DNA from: Oceanospirillaceae bacterium
GTDB taxonomy: Bacteria; Pseudomonadota; Gammaproteobacteria; Pseudomonadales; Litoribrevibacteraceae
Direction of reading: 5' to 3'
NCBI GenBank assembly: GCA_015665455.1
Contig: JADFAD010000004.1
Location: 62,001-126,000, forward strand
Length of the DNA: 64,000 nt
The stretch's first letter is position 1. The number at the start of each line of letters is the position of its first letter. This document shows positions 54,329 to 64,000 of the stretch, in pieces. The notes beneath the pieces were generated by a model. The model did no database searches, was not told where the DNA came from, and was given only the letters and a program-made list of their open reading frames with translations. Both the position numbers and the translations under genes were made by a program.

Positions 54329-54357
54329 AAAAAAATCCTAGCTGCTATGCAGGATTT
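54329..54357 (-). terminator. Intrinsic-terminator-like hairpin upstream of aat
   Basis: On the minus strand: AAATCCT-GC stem with GC-AGGATTT (one bulged base), then seven Ts. It ends only 24 bases before the aat ATG, and no minus-strand gene lies upstream. It could attenuate aat transcription or end a small RNA. Confidence 0.6.
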
Positions 54358-54390
54358 ATTGTTAGATTAAGAGCAAATTTATCCAGTTCT

Positions 54391-54420
54391 TTGATTACAT
54401 TCTGTAATTGTACTTAGAAT
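54391..54420 (+). promoter_or_regulatory. Candidate sigma70 promoter for the 158-aa lipoprotein
   Basis: TTGATT, an 18-base spacer, TAGAAT; predicted start near 54427. An inverted repeat ACATTCT/AGAATGT (54397-54403 and 54416-54422) overlaps the spacer and -10. Confidence 0.45.
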
Positions 54421-54462
54421 GTCATATTAATTTCATAAGTAAATTTGGGTTTTATATAAGAA

Positions 54463-54939
54463 ATGTTAAAAAATTACATCTTGGTGTTTATGACACTCGT
54501 TTTGTCTGGGTGTTCCAATGTTGAAACTTTAACGCCGTTACTTGGGTATCATGCTGAAACACTTGATTCTTCCGAAAGTCGATTGATCATCTACAGAGAG
54601 CCACTTCAGGAAGTGGAGGATAGGGCGCCTTATCTCTATATTAATAATACTGATCATGGGGCGTTAAAAAATAATCGTTACGTGATTATCCCAATGGAAG
54701 CAGGTAGGCATCATTTATTAGTTAAAGAAATCGATTCATATACTAATCTATATGGAGAGGACGATTGGCCTGTCAGACCTAAAACGACCTCGGTTGACTT
54801 AGAGGCGGGGCAAGAAAAATTTATTCGTTATACAGTACGCATTAATAATTCAGTGTTTGATTGGTATGATGCGTATTTTGAAGAAGTACCCCGGGGCAAA
54901 GCCTTGATAGATTTGGACTTTATGAGTTTACAGCAATAG
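54463..54939 (+). CDS. Small lipoprotein (158 aa), DUF2846-like pattern
   Basis: A 158-residue lipoprotein: the signal peptide ends in lipobox LSGC at about residue 17. The mature part has RLIIYREP, YLYINNTDHGALKNNRYVI and a beta-rich C-terminus, reminiscent of DUF2846-type lipoproteins. Exact family unproven, function unknown. It precedes a metallopeptidase gene by 70 bases. Confidence 0.75.
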   Translation: MLKNYILVFMTLVLSGCSNVETLTPLLGYHAETLDSSESRLIIYREPLQEVEDRAPYLYINNTDHGALKNNRYVIIPMEAGRHHLLVKEIDSYTNLYGEDDWPVRPKTTSVDLEAGQEKFIRYTVRINNSVFDWYDAYFEEVPRGKALIDLDFMSLQQ

Positions 54940-55009
54940 TTAGCGGTTCAAAAAGGCACATAAACTTCCAGAATTTTGGATAAATGAAACTTAAGAGTAT
55001 TTGATTAGT

Positions 55010-57907
55010 ATGACCACAGGAAACTCGTTTAAATTAATTTCAAAACGCGAGATTGATAGCCTTCACGTTACTTTGGAAACTTATGAGCATATAGCGACGG
55101 GTGCTCATCATTATCACTTGGCGACTGAAAATAAAGAGAATGTATTCCTCGTTGCTTTGAAAACAGTGCCGACCGATTCTACGGGTGTGGCTCATATCCT
55201 TGAGCATACTTCGTTGTGCGGCAGTGAGCGATTCCCTGTGCGTGATCCGTTCTTCATGATGATCCGTCGTTCGCTAAATAGTTTTATGAATGCATTCACT
55301 AGCAGTGATTGGACGGCATATCCGTTTGCTTCGCAGAACCGAAAAGACTTCGATAACTTACTTGAAGTTTATTTGGATGCAGTGTTCTTCGCTAATTTAC
55401 ATCCCTTAGATTTTGCTCAAGAGGGTTGTCGTATTGAAGTTAAAGATCCGAAAAACCCGAAAGACAGTGAATTAGAATATAAGGGTGTGGTTTTTAATGA
55501 AATGAAGGGCGCTATGAGTTCCTCTGTGAGCCGCTTGTGGCAAACAATGAGCTCTCACTTGTATCGTACAACGACCTATCATCACAACAGCGGTGGTGAA
55601 CCTGAAAATATTCCAGATTTAAGCTATGACGAGCTTAAAGCTTTTTACAAAAAGCATTATCACCCAAGTAATGCCGTATTCATGACGTTTGGGGATATCC
55701 CAGCCCAAGAGCATCAGAGCAAGTTTGAGTCGCTTGTGTTGTCTCGCTTTGAAAAGAGTGAAGAAAGCATTCATGTGGGAACAGAAGTTCGATTTGGTAA
55801 GCCTGTTCATGTTGAAGATAGTTACGGTACTGCTGATCCCAACGATCAAACTTCGGTGGTCATTGGCTGGTTGTTAGGCGAATCAACGGATCTTGAAGAG
55901 CTTCTTTCAGCCCAGTTTGTATCCAATTTGTTATTGGACAACAGCTCGTCACCGTTAAGAAAATACCTTGAAACATCAAAGCTGGCTGAAACGCCATCGC
56001 CATTGTGTGGTTTGGAAGACAGTAATCAGGAAATGGCATTTCTATGCGGTTTAGAGGGTATTGATCCAGAGAAATCGGATCAGTTCGAATCTGAAATTAT
56101 GGCTTTGTTTGAGTCACTTGCTGAAAATGGTGTGCCGTTAGAGCAACAAGAAGCTGTATTGCATCAATTGGAAGTATCTCAGCGTGAGATCGGTGGGGAT
56201 GGCTATCCATACGGTTTGCAGTTGATTTTATCCAGCTTGGCTGCATCCATGCATGGAGTAAATCCAGCGGATATTTTGGACATCGATCCGGTTTTGACGG
56301 AGCTAAGAGAGAAAATACAGAACCCCGATTATATCAAAGGGCTAATTCGTCATTTCTTCTTGGATAATCAGCATCGTGTAAGTTTAACGATGAAACCCAG
56401 TGAAGAAGTTCTAAACCAAGAGAAACAAAGTGAGAAAGATCGATTAGCAGAGATCAAGTCTTCGCTATCTGATGATCAGTTGCAGGCACTCATTGACACT
56501 GCCAACGAATTAAAAGCTCGTCAGGAACAGGAAGATGATATTTCGATCTTACCTAAAGTTGAGCTCTCGGATATTCATTCTGATATACCACGACACGATC
56601 CTGAAATTAATGAACCCCTAGCGTTGAGTAACTATGTTTGTGGTACAAACGGTATTGCTTATCATCAGGTTGTATTTGATTTACCTCTTCTTTCTGAAGA
56701 AGAGCAGAACTGGCTATCGCTTTATACCTCTATGATTACTGAGGTGGGCTATGGTAATTTGGATTACGAGCAAGCCCAGTTAAAACAGTCTCAAACAGTA
56801 GGTAGTCTTTCTGCTTATTCTTCGTTGATGGCGGACCCTAATGATAAGTTTTCGGTTCAGGGTTATGTTCACTTTTCTGGTAAAGCTTTGAATACAAAAG
56901 CTAGCGAGTTCGTTTCGTTGCTAAAACAAGTCATTAATAATGCACGGTTTGATGAGACTGAACGTGTTTGGGAGTTGTTGCTACAGATGAAGCATCGTAA
57001 GCATCAATCCATTACTGGCTCTGGGCACTCTTACGCTATGTTAGCGGCCTCCGCAACATGGAGCCCCTTATCCTCTATAAATCATCGATTAGGTGGATTA
57101 ACGGGTGTTAATCAATTGATGGAAGACGTAAAAGATATTTCGTGTCTTGATCGTGTATTGCCTATTTTGAAATCCATACATCAGAAAGTCATTGCTAGCC
57201 CAGTGCGAATAGCCGCGATGGCGGACAGCCAAGGGTTGGTTGAGCTGCAAGGTGCCATTGAGAAAGAGTGGGGCAGTCATTCTGAGTTTAATCAGGGTAT
57301 GACTGAATCGGATCTGATTATTACGCCTGCTTCTCGTAAACAGTTATGGAAAACGAACACGCAAGTAAATTTCGTTTCTAGAGCGTTCAAGTCTGCCTTG
57401 CACAATAATGCGGACTCAGCGCCTTTAACGGTTTTATCCAGTGTTCTTCGCAATGGCTATTTGCATAGGGCTATCCGAGAACAAGGTGGCGCATACGGTG
57501 GCGGTGCGAGCCAAGACAGTGCGTCTGGTGTGTTTAGGTTCTATTCTTATCGTGACCCTAGACTAACAGAAACGTTGGATGACTTTACGAAATCAGTTGA
57601 ATGGTTCTTATCGAAAGATCATGGTTTTGAGCCAATTGAAGAAGCAATTCTTGGTGTGATTGGTTCAATTGATAAGCCAGGCTCTCCAGCCGGTGAAGCA
57701 AGACAGGACTTTCATAATCGATTGATGGGTCGTTCGTATGAAGATCGTCACGAGTTTAGAGACAGTGTCCTTGCAATTACTGAATCTGAATTGAAGCGAG
57801 TTGCGGAGAAATATTTGGTCGGCACTGAATATTCTGAAGCGGTGATTACGAATGAAGAGAACTCTAAATCGTTGAACCTTTCTGATTGGGATACGTTCTT
57901 GGTCTAG
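55010..57907 (+). CDS. Insulinase-family peptidase, presequence protease (PreP)-like
   Basis: A 965-residue M16C metallopeptidase. The zinc motif HILEH is followed by TSLCGSERFPVRDPF, and the downstream glutamate is in VVFNEMKGAMSS. M16C_associated and inactive C-terminal M16 halves complete the clamshell. Organelle PreP degrades targeting peptides; bacterial forms probably degrade small peptides. There is no signal peptide, so it should be cytoplasmic. The ATG at 55010 is preferred to the TTG at 55001. Confidence 0.92.
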   Translation: MTTGNSFKLISKREIDSLHVTLETYEHIATGAHHYHLATENKENVFLVALKTVPTDSTGVAHILEHTSLCGSERFPVRDPFFMMIRRSLNSFMNAFTSSDWTAYPFASQNRKDFDNLLEVYLDAVFFANLHPLDFAQEGCRIEVKDPKNPKDSELEYKGVVFNEMKGAMSSSVSRLWQTMSSHLYRTTTYHHNSGGEPENIPDLSYDELKAFYKKHYHPSNAVFMTFGDIPAQEHQSKFESLVLSRFEKSEESIHVGTEVRFGKPVHVEDSYGTADPNDQTSVVIGWLLGESTDLEELLSAQFVSNLLLDNSSSPLRKYLETSKLAETPSPLCGLEDSNQEMAFLCGLEGIDPEKSDQFESEIMALFESLAENGVPLEQQEAVLHQLEVSQREIGGDGYPYGLQLILSSLAASMHGVNPADILDIDPVLTELREKIQNPDYIKGLIRHFFLDNQHRVSLTMKPSEEVLNQEKQSEKDRLAEIKSSLSDDQLQALIDTANELKARQEQEDDISILPKVELSDIHSDIPRHDPEINEPLALSNYVCGTNGIAYHQVVFDLPLLSEEEQNWLSLYTSMITEVGYGNLDYEQAQLKQSQTVGSLSAYSSLMADPNDKFSVQGYVHFSGKALNTKASEFVSLLKQVINNARFDETERVWELLLQMKHRKHQSITGSGHSYAMLAASATWSPLSSINHRLGGLTGVNQLMEDVKDISCLDRVLPILKSIHQKVIASPVRIAAMADSQGLVELQGAIEKEWGSHSEFNQGMTESDLIITPASRKQLWKTNTQVNFVSRAFKSALHNNADSAPLTVLSSVLRNGYLHRAIREQGGAYGGGASQDSASGVFRFYSYRDPRLTETLDDFTKSVEWFLSKDHGFEPIEEAILGVIGSIDKPGSPAGEARQDFHNRLMGRSYEDRHEFRDSVLAITESELKRVAEKYLVGTEYSEAVITNEENSKSLNLSDWDTFLV

Positions 57908-57919
57908 CGCAGTAACGGA

Positions 57920-57958
57920 TTTGGCGTGCTTCCTAACATCATATAGGAAGGCGCCAAA
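57920..57958. repeat. Long hairpin between convergent genes
   Basis: Arms TTTGGCG-TG-CTTCCTA and TAGGAAG-G-CGCCAAA form 14 bp with one small internal loop and an 8-base apical loop. There is no T-run; it is probably a transcript 3'-end structure. Confidence 0.5.
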
Positions 57959-57981
57959 TAAGTATTAGTCCAAACCTGAGA

Positions 57982-58800
57982 TCAGTTTAAATCAAACGTT
58001 GCCCAAACCGGTGCGTGGTCTGAAGGCTTTTCCATCGCTCGAATGTCATAATCAACATCCGCCTCGGTTAACTTTTCTATCAGCTTTTCAGTTGCTAATA
58101 GGGTATCAATTCTTAGTCCACGCTTGGGATCGTCAGCAAACCCTTTACTTCGGTAATCAAACCAACTGAAACGATTGGTGGTTTCTGGGTGCAATACTCT
58201 GAAGGTGTCTTTAAACCCCCAAGCTTTTAATGTATTGAACCATTCTCTTTCTTCCGGTTGAAATGAACACTTACCCGTTCTCAACCAGCGTTTACGGTTC
58301 GGCTCACCGATACCGATGTCTTTGTCTTCTGGTGAAATGTTAAAGTCACCCATGACAACAATGTTTTGATCAGTTTCAAATTGATTATTAAGCTGATTCA
58401 TTAGGTCTTTGTAAAACTTTCGTTTTGCAGGGAATTTGGTGGGGTGATCAATCGCTTCACCTTGTGGGAAGTAGCCGTTACAGACAAAGAAACTTTCACC
58501 GTTGTTTGCCTTAAATTCACCAATGATCCATCGTTTCTGATCTTCTTCGCTGTCGTCAGGAAAACCTTTTTGAATGGATACTGGGTCATTTTTATAAAGA
58601 AGTGCAACACCGTAATGTGCTTTTTGCCCAAAGTAGCTGACCTTATAGCCAAGCTCCTCTATCATGGCTACAGGAAATTGAGGATCGTCTACTTTAGTTT
58701 CTTGTAATCCAATGACATCGGGCTGATGGCTTTCAATGAGTTCTTTTATCTGATGAGGACGGGCTCTTACGCCATTAATATTAAATGAGATTATTTTCAT
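57982..58800 (-). CDS. xthA: Exonuclease III
   Basis: A 272-residue AP endonuclease/3'-5' exonuclease. Metal and catalytic residues are in GLQETKVDD (E34 region), [13 protein letters not shown] and the C-terminal [10 protein letters not shown]. It removes abasic sites in base-excision repair. It is divergent from ftsK. Confidence 0.96.
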   Translation of the reverse strand: MKIISFNINGVRARPHQIKELIESHQPDVIGLQETKVDDPQFPVAMIEELGYKVSYFGQKAHYGVALLYKNDPVSIQKGFPDDSEEDQKRWIIGEFKANNGESFFVCNGYFPQGEAIDHPTKFPAKRKFYKDLMNQLNNQFETDQNIVVMGDFNISPEDKDIGIGEPNRKRWLRTGKCSFQPEEREWFNTLKAWGFKDTFRVLHPETTNRFSWFDYRSKGFADDPKRGLRIDTLLATEKLIEKLTEADVDYDIRAMEKPSDHAPVWATFDLN

Positions 58801-58847
58801 AGCTTACTCTGGAATGTGGTTATTCGAACGAGATGCGGATTTATCGT

Positions 58848-58867
58848 GAATAATGCAGGAATAATGC
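58848..58867. repeat. Direct repeat GAATAATGC x2
   Basis: Two 9-bp copies, 11 bp start to start (one helical turn), in the xthA-ftsK divergent region about 48 bases upstream of the xthA ATG. Possibly a regulator site. Confidence 0.35.
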
Positions 58868-59014
58868 GCTTCATTTCAACCATGAGTGTTGTTCTTAATG
58901 TCTGAATTAAGGCTTAAACAGTAAAAGCTTTTGATAATCAGGCAAACGGCGCTGGTATGCTAAGGCTAGATTTTTTATTATATTGGCCACTTCATAAAAC
59001 CACAGGATGCCGGT

Positions 59015-61663
59015 TTGAAAGAACAAAATGCTGAAGCTGTGCGCTCGGCCATACCAAAAGAACTTTCACAGCGATTGATTAAAGAAGGCATTTTAATACT
59101 TCTTGTTGCTGTATGTGCTTTTCTGTTTATTTCGCTGATTACTTATAATGTTAGTGATCCCGGTTGGAGTACATCCTCAACACATCAGGTAGTAACCAAC
59201 TCGGGCGGTAAAGTCGGTGCATTGTTTGCTGATGTCCTTCTGTCTTTCTTCGGCTACATGGCTTATTTGTTGCCGCTCCTCATCAGTTGGCGTGCAGTTA
59301 AGATAATTAAAGATAAGCAATACGGACTGATCAATCCGTTTATGTTTATTTTACGCTTCAGCGGATTAATTGTGTTTATTCTTTCTGGTGCGAGCCTAAC
59401 GGCATTGCATTTTTATGTATCGGAAACAGTTCTTTTGCATGGCTCAGGAGGCATTGTAGGAAGAGCACTGTCAGATGCTTTGTTCGAGCGTTTTAATTTA
59501 TTAGGATCAACATTAATACTCCTTTCTCTGTTTTGCATCAGTATTACCATGTTTACCGGTGTTTCTTGGATTAAGTTTTTCGAGAACGTTGGTCGTCTTA
59601 GCATGTTAGTGCTCCGTCTCTTATTTAAACAGTCAAAGAAGGCCGCAAACTACGGCAATTCACGGTTGCAGGCTCGCACACGTAGAGTCAATGAAAATAA
59701 GACGTTATTGGCTGAAGAAAAGCGTGAGCCAGTTATGCTATCTACGGTTCGAGAAGAGAAACATGTGGAACCTCAATTAGGTGAGATTGAGCGGATTGCT
59801 CATGTTGTTGAGAAGAGTACGGTACGAGCGTCGAAGAATCAACGACAGGAAGTTGATCTTGAATTACCGTTTGATGTCGAAGTTGAAGAAGTAGAAAAAA
59901 CGCCGAAATTAAGCTTGAAAGAGAAGTTATTGAGTAAGGCGAAAAGTAAAAAGAAGAAAGAGATCGATTCGGTTGAAACACCTCAGGTCGAGGATGAGGT
60001 TTCTAAAGCGCCGATTAAAGGCGCGGTTAAAACATCAGCGGGGATTGGCGAAGATGAATCCAAAGCTCCGAAAATTACGCCTCTCAAAACAGAACAAAAG
60101 CAGAGTGATCGTACTGAGAAAGAGAAACAAGGGAATTTATTTCCTGCAGATGCAGTAAGTCTGCCTCCTATTTCAATCCTGACACCAGCGGATAAAAATG
60201 AGAAACGCGGATATTCCCCAGAATCTCTGGAGGCAATGTCTCGTTTGATTGAACACAAGTTGAAAGACTTCGGCGTTGTCGCAGAAGTTGTTGAAGTGTG
60301 CCCAGGGCCTGTAATTACCCGATTTGAAATTCAACCTGCACCAGGTGTAAAAGCGTCTAAAATTTCGAATTTGGCTCGGGATCTTGCTCGCTCTATGGCC
60401 GTAGTGAGTGTTCGAGTTGTGGAGGTGATTTCAGGTAAAACAGTAGTGGGTATTGAAATCCCCAATGAAGACCGCGAAATGGTTCGTTTGAGTGAGGTGC
60501 TTGGTTCTCAACGATTTGACGATTCATCTTCACCACTCACTCTCGGCCTAGGAAATGATATTGCGGGCGAGCCAGTTGTTGCTGATCTGGCGAAAATGCC
60601 GCACTTATTGGTTGCAGGTACTACGGGTTCTGGTAAATCGGTGGGTGTAAACGCGATGCTCGCAAGTATCTTGTTTAAATCGACACCGGATGAAGTTCGT
60701 TTGATTTTAATCGATCCAAAAATGCTCGAGCTTTCAATTTATGACGGCATCCCTCATCTCTTAACGCCTGTAATTACAGACATGAAAGATGCGGCGAATG
60801 GCTTGCGCTGGTGTGTGGCTGAAATGGAACGCCGCTATAAATTGATGTCTAAAATGGGTGTTCGAAATGTCGCTGGCTTTAATAAGAAAGTGGCGGATGC
60901 CATTGCGGCGGATGAGCCAATTCTTGATCCCATCTGGAAGCCAGATGAGTTATCTATGACGCCTATTGATGAGCAAGAACAACCTTATTTGGAACACTTG
61001 CCGTTTGTTGTGGTCGTAATTGATGAATTTGCTGACATGATGATGATTGTTGGTAAAAAAGTTGAAGAATTAATTGCACGTATTGCTCAGAAGGCTCGAG
61101 CAGCAGGGATTCATTTAATCTTAGCCACACAGAGACCGTCAGTGGATGTGATCACGGGGTTGATTAAAGCAAATGTTCCTACCCGAATGGCGTTCCAAGT
61201 ATCGTCAAAAATTGATTCAAGAACTATCTTAGATCAAGGCGGTGCGGAACAATTACTCGGCCACGGTGATATGTTGTATATGCCGCCAGGTTTGAACAGT
61301 TTAATTCGAGTTCACGGGGCGTTTGTTGATGATGACGAAGTTCATGCGCTGGTTGATGAGTGGAAGACTCGAGGCGAGCCCGTTTATATCGATTCGGTGG
61401 TTGCAGGTGTTGAAGAGGGTATGCTACCAGGTGAAAAGCCTGCTAATGATGGTGACGATGAATCAGACCCTTTGTTCGATGAAGCTGTTGCTTTTGTTAC
61501 TGAGACTCGAAAAGCCTCCATTTCTTCTGTTCAGCGTAAACTAAAAGTGGGTTATAACCGAGCTGCTCGTATGATTGAAACTATGGAAGCTGCAGGTATT
61601 GTTACTTCAATGGGAAGTAACGGCAGTCGAGAAGTACTTGCTCCGCCACCACCTCCGAGATAA
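59015..61663 (+). CDS. ftsK: DNA translocase FtsK
   Basis: An 882-residue protein with TTG start preceded by AGGA. It has four N-terminal membrane helices (about 25-200), a charged Lys/Glu linker (about 205-395, shorter than in E. coli), a motor domain with [13 protein letters not shown] (about 530-542) and [12 protein letters not shown], and a C-terminal gamma winged helix that reads KOPS sites ([21 protein letters not shown]). It couples chromosome segregation to division. Confidence 0.96.
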   Translation: MKEQNAEAVRSAIPKELSQRLIKEGILILLVAVCAFLFISLITYNVSDPGWSTSSTHQVVTNSGGKVGALFADVLLSFFGYMAYLLPLLISWRAVKIIKDKQYGLINPFMFILRFSGLIVFILSGASLTALHFYVSETVLLHGSGGIVGRALSDALFERFNLLGSTLILLSLFCISITMFTGVSWIKFFENVGRLSMLVLRLLFKQSKKAANYGNSRLQARTRRVNENKTLLAEEKREPVMLSTVREEKHVEPQLGEIERIAHVVEKSTVRASKNQRQEVDLELPFDVEVEEVEKTPKLSLKEKLLSKAKSKKKKEIDSVETPQVEDEVSKAPIKGAVKTSAGIGEDESKAPKITPLKTEQKQSDRTEKEKQGNLFPADAVSLPPISILTPADKNEKRGYSPESLEAMSRLIEHKLKDFGVVAEVVEVCPGPVITRFEIQPAPGVKASKISNLARDLARSMAVVSVRVVEVISGKTVVGIEIPNEDREMVRLSEVLGSQRFDDSSSPLTLGLGNDIAGEPVVADLAKMPHLLVAGTTGSGKSVGVNAMLASILFKSTPDEVRLILIDPKMLELSIYDGIPHLLTPVITDMKDAANGLRWCVAEMERRYKLMSKMGVRNVAGFNKKVADAIAADEPILDPIWKPDELSMTPIDEQEQPYLEHLPFVVVVIDEFADMMMIVGKKVEELIARIAQKARAAGIHLILATQRPSVDVITGLIKANVPTRMAFQVSSKIDSRTILDQGGAEQLLGHGDMLYMPPGLNSLIRVHGAFVDDDEVHALVDEWKTRGEPVYIDSVVAGVEEGMLPGEKPANDGDDESDPLFDEAVAFVTETRKASISSVQRKLKVGYNRAARMIETMEAAGIVTSMGSNGSREVLAPPPPPR

Positions 61664-61719
61664 GTATTCTTCGGTGGTTGATCAAATTCTTTGTAAATGA
61701 TTTAACAGGATGATTTTTT

Positions 61720-62355
61720 GTGTATAGAGCTTTATTGATTTGTGTTGCATGTTTCTCTTTCTTATTTTCAGCGTTTGCCCAAGCGGATGGTGGTGAGCGT
61801 TTAAAACTGTTATTGGATAAGATGAATGCCTATTCTGCATCCTTTACGCAAACCACTACGGATGGCAAAGGGTTTCAGTCTCAGAAAGGCAATGGCGAAT
61901 TTGTACTTGAGCAGCCAGGTCAATTTCGCTGGGTTGTGAAAGAACCTTTCCCTCAAACCATCGTATCTGATGGAAAGTCAGTTTGGGTTTATGATCCTGA
62001 TTTGGAACAGGTTTCAATTGATTACCTTGATGAACGAGCTGCGAAGACGCCTGCTGTGCTTTTAACGGGGTCTACGGAAGAGATTCGTAAGCACTATCGT
62101 ATTTCGGCAAGCAGAGACAGTCTTAAAGAAATTTTCATTCTTACGCCTAAGGATGAAGGCAGCTTATTTACGTTATTGTCTATGAACTTTGTTGATGAAC
62201 AATTGGTTGAGATGCAAATTGAAGACAGCCTTGGGCAGTACACCAAAATAGTATTCACAGATGTTAAGTTGAACCCTGAGCTTGCCAGAGATGTGTTCAG
62301 TGTTTCTTATCCTGACTATGTGGACGTTTTGGATAATCGAGTACAGATCCAGTAA
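61720..62355 (+). CDS. lolA: LolA lipoprotein carrier
   Basis: A 211-residue periplasmic carrier with a cleavable signal peptide (MYRALLICVACFSFLFSAFA, cut near QAD). The mature protein has YSASFTQTTTDGKGF and FRWVVKEPFPQTIVSDGK, typical of LolA. The GTG start has AGGA 9 bases upstream. It accepts lipoproteins from the LolC-LolD exporter encoded at 18.5 kb. The ftsK-lolA-rarA-crcB order is conserved. Confidence 0.95.
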   Translation: MYRALLICVACFSFLFSAFAQADGGERLKLLLDKMNAYSASFTQTTTDGKGFQSQKGNGEFVLEQPGQFRWVVKEPFPQTIVSDGKSVWVYDPDLEQVSIDYLDERAAKTPAVLLTGSTEEIRKHYRISASRDSLKEIFILTPKDEGSLFTLLSMNFVDEQLVEMQIEDSLGQYTKIVFTDVKLNPELARDVFSVSYPDYVDVLDNRVQIQ

Positions 62356-62370
62356 GTTAGGTTAAGCATT

Positions 62371-63744
62371 ATGAGTGATCTGTTCACTGATTCTGAAAAT
62401 GAGATAAAGGCCAGCTTTCAACCTTTGGCTTCTCGTTGCCGACCGTCTTTACTGGAAGGGTATATAGGTCAACAGCATCTCTTAGGTGAGGGGAAACCTC
62501 TTCGCAAAGCCATTTCTTCCAATCAACTTCACTCCATGTTGTTGTGGGGGCCTCCAGGCGTTGGGAAAACAACGCTTGCTCGCATCATAGCAAACAGTTG
62601 TCATGCGGAATTCATTGAAATATCAGCAGTGATGTCGGGTGTGAAAGAAATTCGAAGCGCTGTAGAACAAGCGAAAATGCATTTAGTTCAAGGCCGAAGA
62701 ACGCTTGTTTTTGTTGATGAAGTCCATCGTTTCAATAAAACCCAACAGGACGCCTTCTTACCCTATGTGGAAGACGGAACCATAGTATTTATTGGTGCAA
62801 CGACCGAAAACCCTTCGTTTGAAGTGAATAATGCATTGCTTTCACGAGCGAGGGTCTATCGACTTCAGTCATTAAGTGACAAAGAAATTGAGCAGTTAAT
62901 TCACTCAGCGATTCGTTCTGATGCTGAGTTGGTTGACCAAAATGTGTCTATTGCTGATGATGCTTTGGATTTACTTGCATCGACAGCCATGGGCGATGCT
63001 CGAAGGGCATATAATTTACTTGAAGTTTCTCTTCAAATTGCGCAAGCCAGTGACACCGACGACTGGGATACAGGTTCAAACCAAGAAACGATCATTACTA
63101 AAGCGATTGCTGAGCTGGCTCTGGCGAATGAAGTGAAGCGATTTGATAAGCAAGGCGATGCTTTTTATGATCAAATCTCTGCGTTGCATAAATCCATACG
63201 AGGATCGTCCGTGGACGGTGCTTTATATTGGTTCTGTCGAATGTTAGATGGAGGGTGTGATCCTCTATACATTGCCCGGCGTGTGGTTCGAATGGCCAGT
63301 GAAGAAGTTGGCAATGCTGATCCTAGGGCTTTGGAAGTTTCCCTAAATGCTTGGCAAGTGCAAGAACGTTTGGGCAGTCCAGAAGGAGAATTGGCTGTGG
63401 CTCAAGCGATCACATACATTGCCTCAGCGCCGAAGAGCAATGCTGTTTACACCGCTTACAATAAAATGCGTGCAATTGTTTCTGAGACCAAAGATTATGA
63501 AGTGCCTATGCACATTCGTAATGCGCCCACTAAATTGATGAAAGAGTCTGGGTTTGGCGACGGCTATCGCTATGCGCATGATGAACCAAATGCTTACGCA
63601 GCAGGTGAAAATTATCTGCCAGAAGAGCTGAAAGACTTATCTGTTTATCAGCCCGTAGATCGAGGGCTGGAGAAAAAGATTAGCGATAAGCTTGAATGGC
63701 TTAAATCCCTAGATGAAGCGAGCATGAATAAACGCTATGAATGA
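62371..63744 (+). CDS. rarA: Replication-associated recombination protein RarA (MgsA)
   Basis: A 457-residue AAA+ ATPase related to clamp loaders. Walker A is WGPPGVGKTTLAR (about 54-66), Walker B is LVFVDEVHRFN, and sensor-1 is IGATTENPSFE. It acts at stalled replication forks. It sits between lolA and crcB. Confidence 0.95.
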   Translation: MSDLFTDSENEIKASFQPLASRCRPSLLEGYIGQQHLLGEGKPLRKAISSNQLHSMLLWGPPGVGKTTLARIIANSCHAEFIEISAVMSGVKEIRSAVEQAKMHLVQGRRTLVFVDEVHRFNKTQQDAFLPYVEDGTIVFIGATTENPSFEVNNALLSRARVYRLQSLSDKEIEQLIHSAIRSDAELVDQNVSIADDALDLLASTAMGDARRAYNLLEVSLQIAQASDTDDWDTGSNQETIITKAIAELALANEVKRFDKQGDAFYDQISALHKSIRGSSVDGALYWFCRMLDGGCDPLYIARRVVRMASEEVGNADPRALEVSLNAWQVQERLGSPEGELAVAQAITYIASAPKSNAVYTAYNKMRAIVSETKDYEVPMHIRNAPTKLMKESGFGDGYRYAHDEPNAYAAGENYLPEELKDLSVYQPVDRGLEKKISDKLEWLKSLDEASMNKRYE

Positions 63745-63769
63745 TTCTCTCACGGAGCAAAGCTAATAT

Positions 63770-64000
63770 ATGTTGTTGAATATGCTTTGGGTCTCGCTTG
63801 GCGCCATTATTGGAGCGAACGCTCGTTACTTGGTTTCTGTGTTTGTTGTTCAGTATTTAGGTAAACCCGGCTTTTTCGCTACCTTGACTGTAAACCTAGT
63901 CGGTTCTTTTATTCTTGGGTTAGTTGCGGGGTTTATTCTCGGTAAATTGGACAATACTCACCATTATTGGTTTCTAATTGCCGTTGGTGGACTGGGTTCT
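63770..64000 (+). CDS. crcB: CrcB/FluC fluoride channel (5' part)
   Basis: The first 77 codons are present and the gene is cut by the window edge. MLLNMLWVSLGAIIGANARY, then TLTVNLVGSFILG and GGLGS, match CrcB: GxxxGAxxRY and TxxVNxxGSF are the channel signatures. A weak GGAG lies 12 bases before the ATG; an ATG at 63782 is an alternative. Confidence 0.9.
   Translation, partial: MLLNMLWVSLGAIIGANARYLVSVFVVQYLGKPGFFATLTVNLVGSFILGLVAGFILGKLDNTHHYWFLIAVGGLGS

Noticed and set aside
1-64000. tRNA, rRNA, insertion sequences, prophage or toxin-antitoxin modules
   Set aside because: None recognised on either strand by reading; no transposase, integrase or tRNA-like cloverleaf was seen.

Overview
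The window is a compact chromosomal segment of a moderately AT-rich gammaproteobacterium. From about 18.4 kb to the right end, gene content and order match the block recalled from Pseudomonas and Oceanospirillales-type genomes: lolCD, DUF2062, comEC, exbBD, lpxK, kdsB, murB, rne, rluC, sppA, maf, yceD, rpmF, plsX, fabD, fabG, acpP, fabF, pabC, mltG, tmk, holB, pilZ, tatD, then tusDCBE, yccA, a gacA-type regulator, cspD, clpS, clpA, infA, bpt, aat, xthA, ftsK, lolA, rarA and crcB. Low GC, FabF-linked pabC and PilZ next to holB suggest a marine Pseudomonadales/Oceanospirillales relative. The genus cannot be fixed from sequence reading alone. I see no rRNA, tRNA, CRISPR array, insertion sequence or prophage.

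Left part (1-18.4 kb) is the accessory and least explained section. It holds envelope and redox proteins (an LPP20-like protein, a TlpA-like thioredoxin, a DsbA-like lipoprotein, a Tim44-domain protein), a pentapeptide-repeat potassium-channel fusion, a PIG-L deacetylase paired with a BadF/NAG-kinase-like ATPase, a cyclic-nucleotide-binding-fold protein without a DNA-binding domain, and a 930-residue lipoprotein preceded by a perfect CRP/Vfr-type palindrome. Next come an orphan gspA-gspB pair, dinG, and a small cluster of secreted or PilZ proteins of unknown role.

Middle part (18.5-44.9 kb) is core envelope, RNA and lipid metabolism. It covers lipoprotein export (one LolC/E-type permease plus LolD, with no second permease), DNA uptake, Exb/Tol-type energisation, lipid A and Kdo synthesis, MurB, RNase E, then the fatty acid cluster and the tmk-holB-pilZ-tatD tail. 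RNase E has a leader of about 356 nt from a good sigma70 promoter, with a compact four-way-junction RNA fold. Strong consensus promoters precede yceD (apparently leaderless) and acpP (with a leader hairpin and its own terminator).

Right part (44.9-64 kb) carries the sulfur relay for tRNA 2-thiolation (tusDCBE with trpD2/ybiB), YccA, a GacA/UvrY-type regulator separated from uvrC, and a nearly complete N-degron pathway: ClpS adaptor, ClpA unfoldase, Bpt and Aat transferases. It ends with a presequence-protease-like M16 peptidase, exonuclease III, FtsK, LolA, RarA and the start of a CrcB fluoride channel cut by the window edge.

No wholly new defence or mobile system is evident. The observations most worth checking are RNA and regulatory structures (rne leader junction, aat leader terminator-like hairpin, leaderless yceD, CRP site) and the unexplained accessory genes between 4.8 and 18.4 kb.
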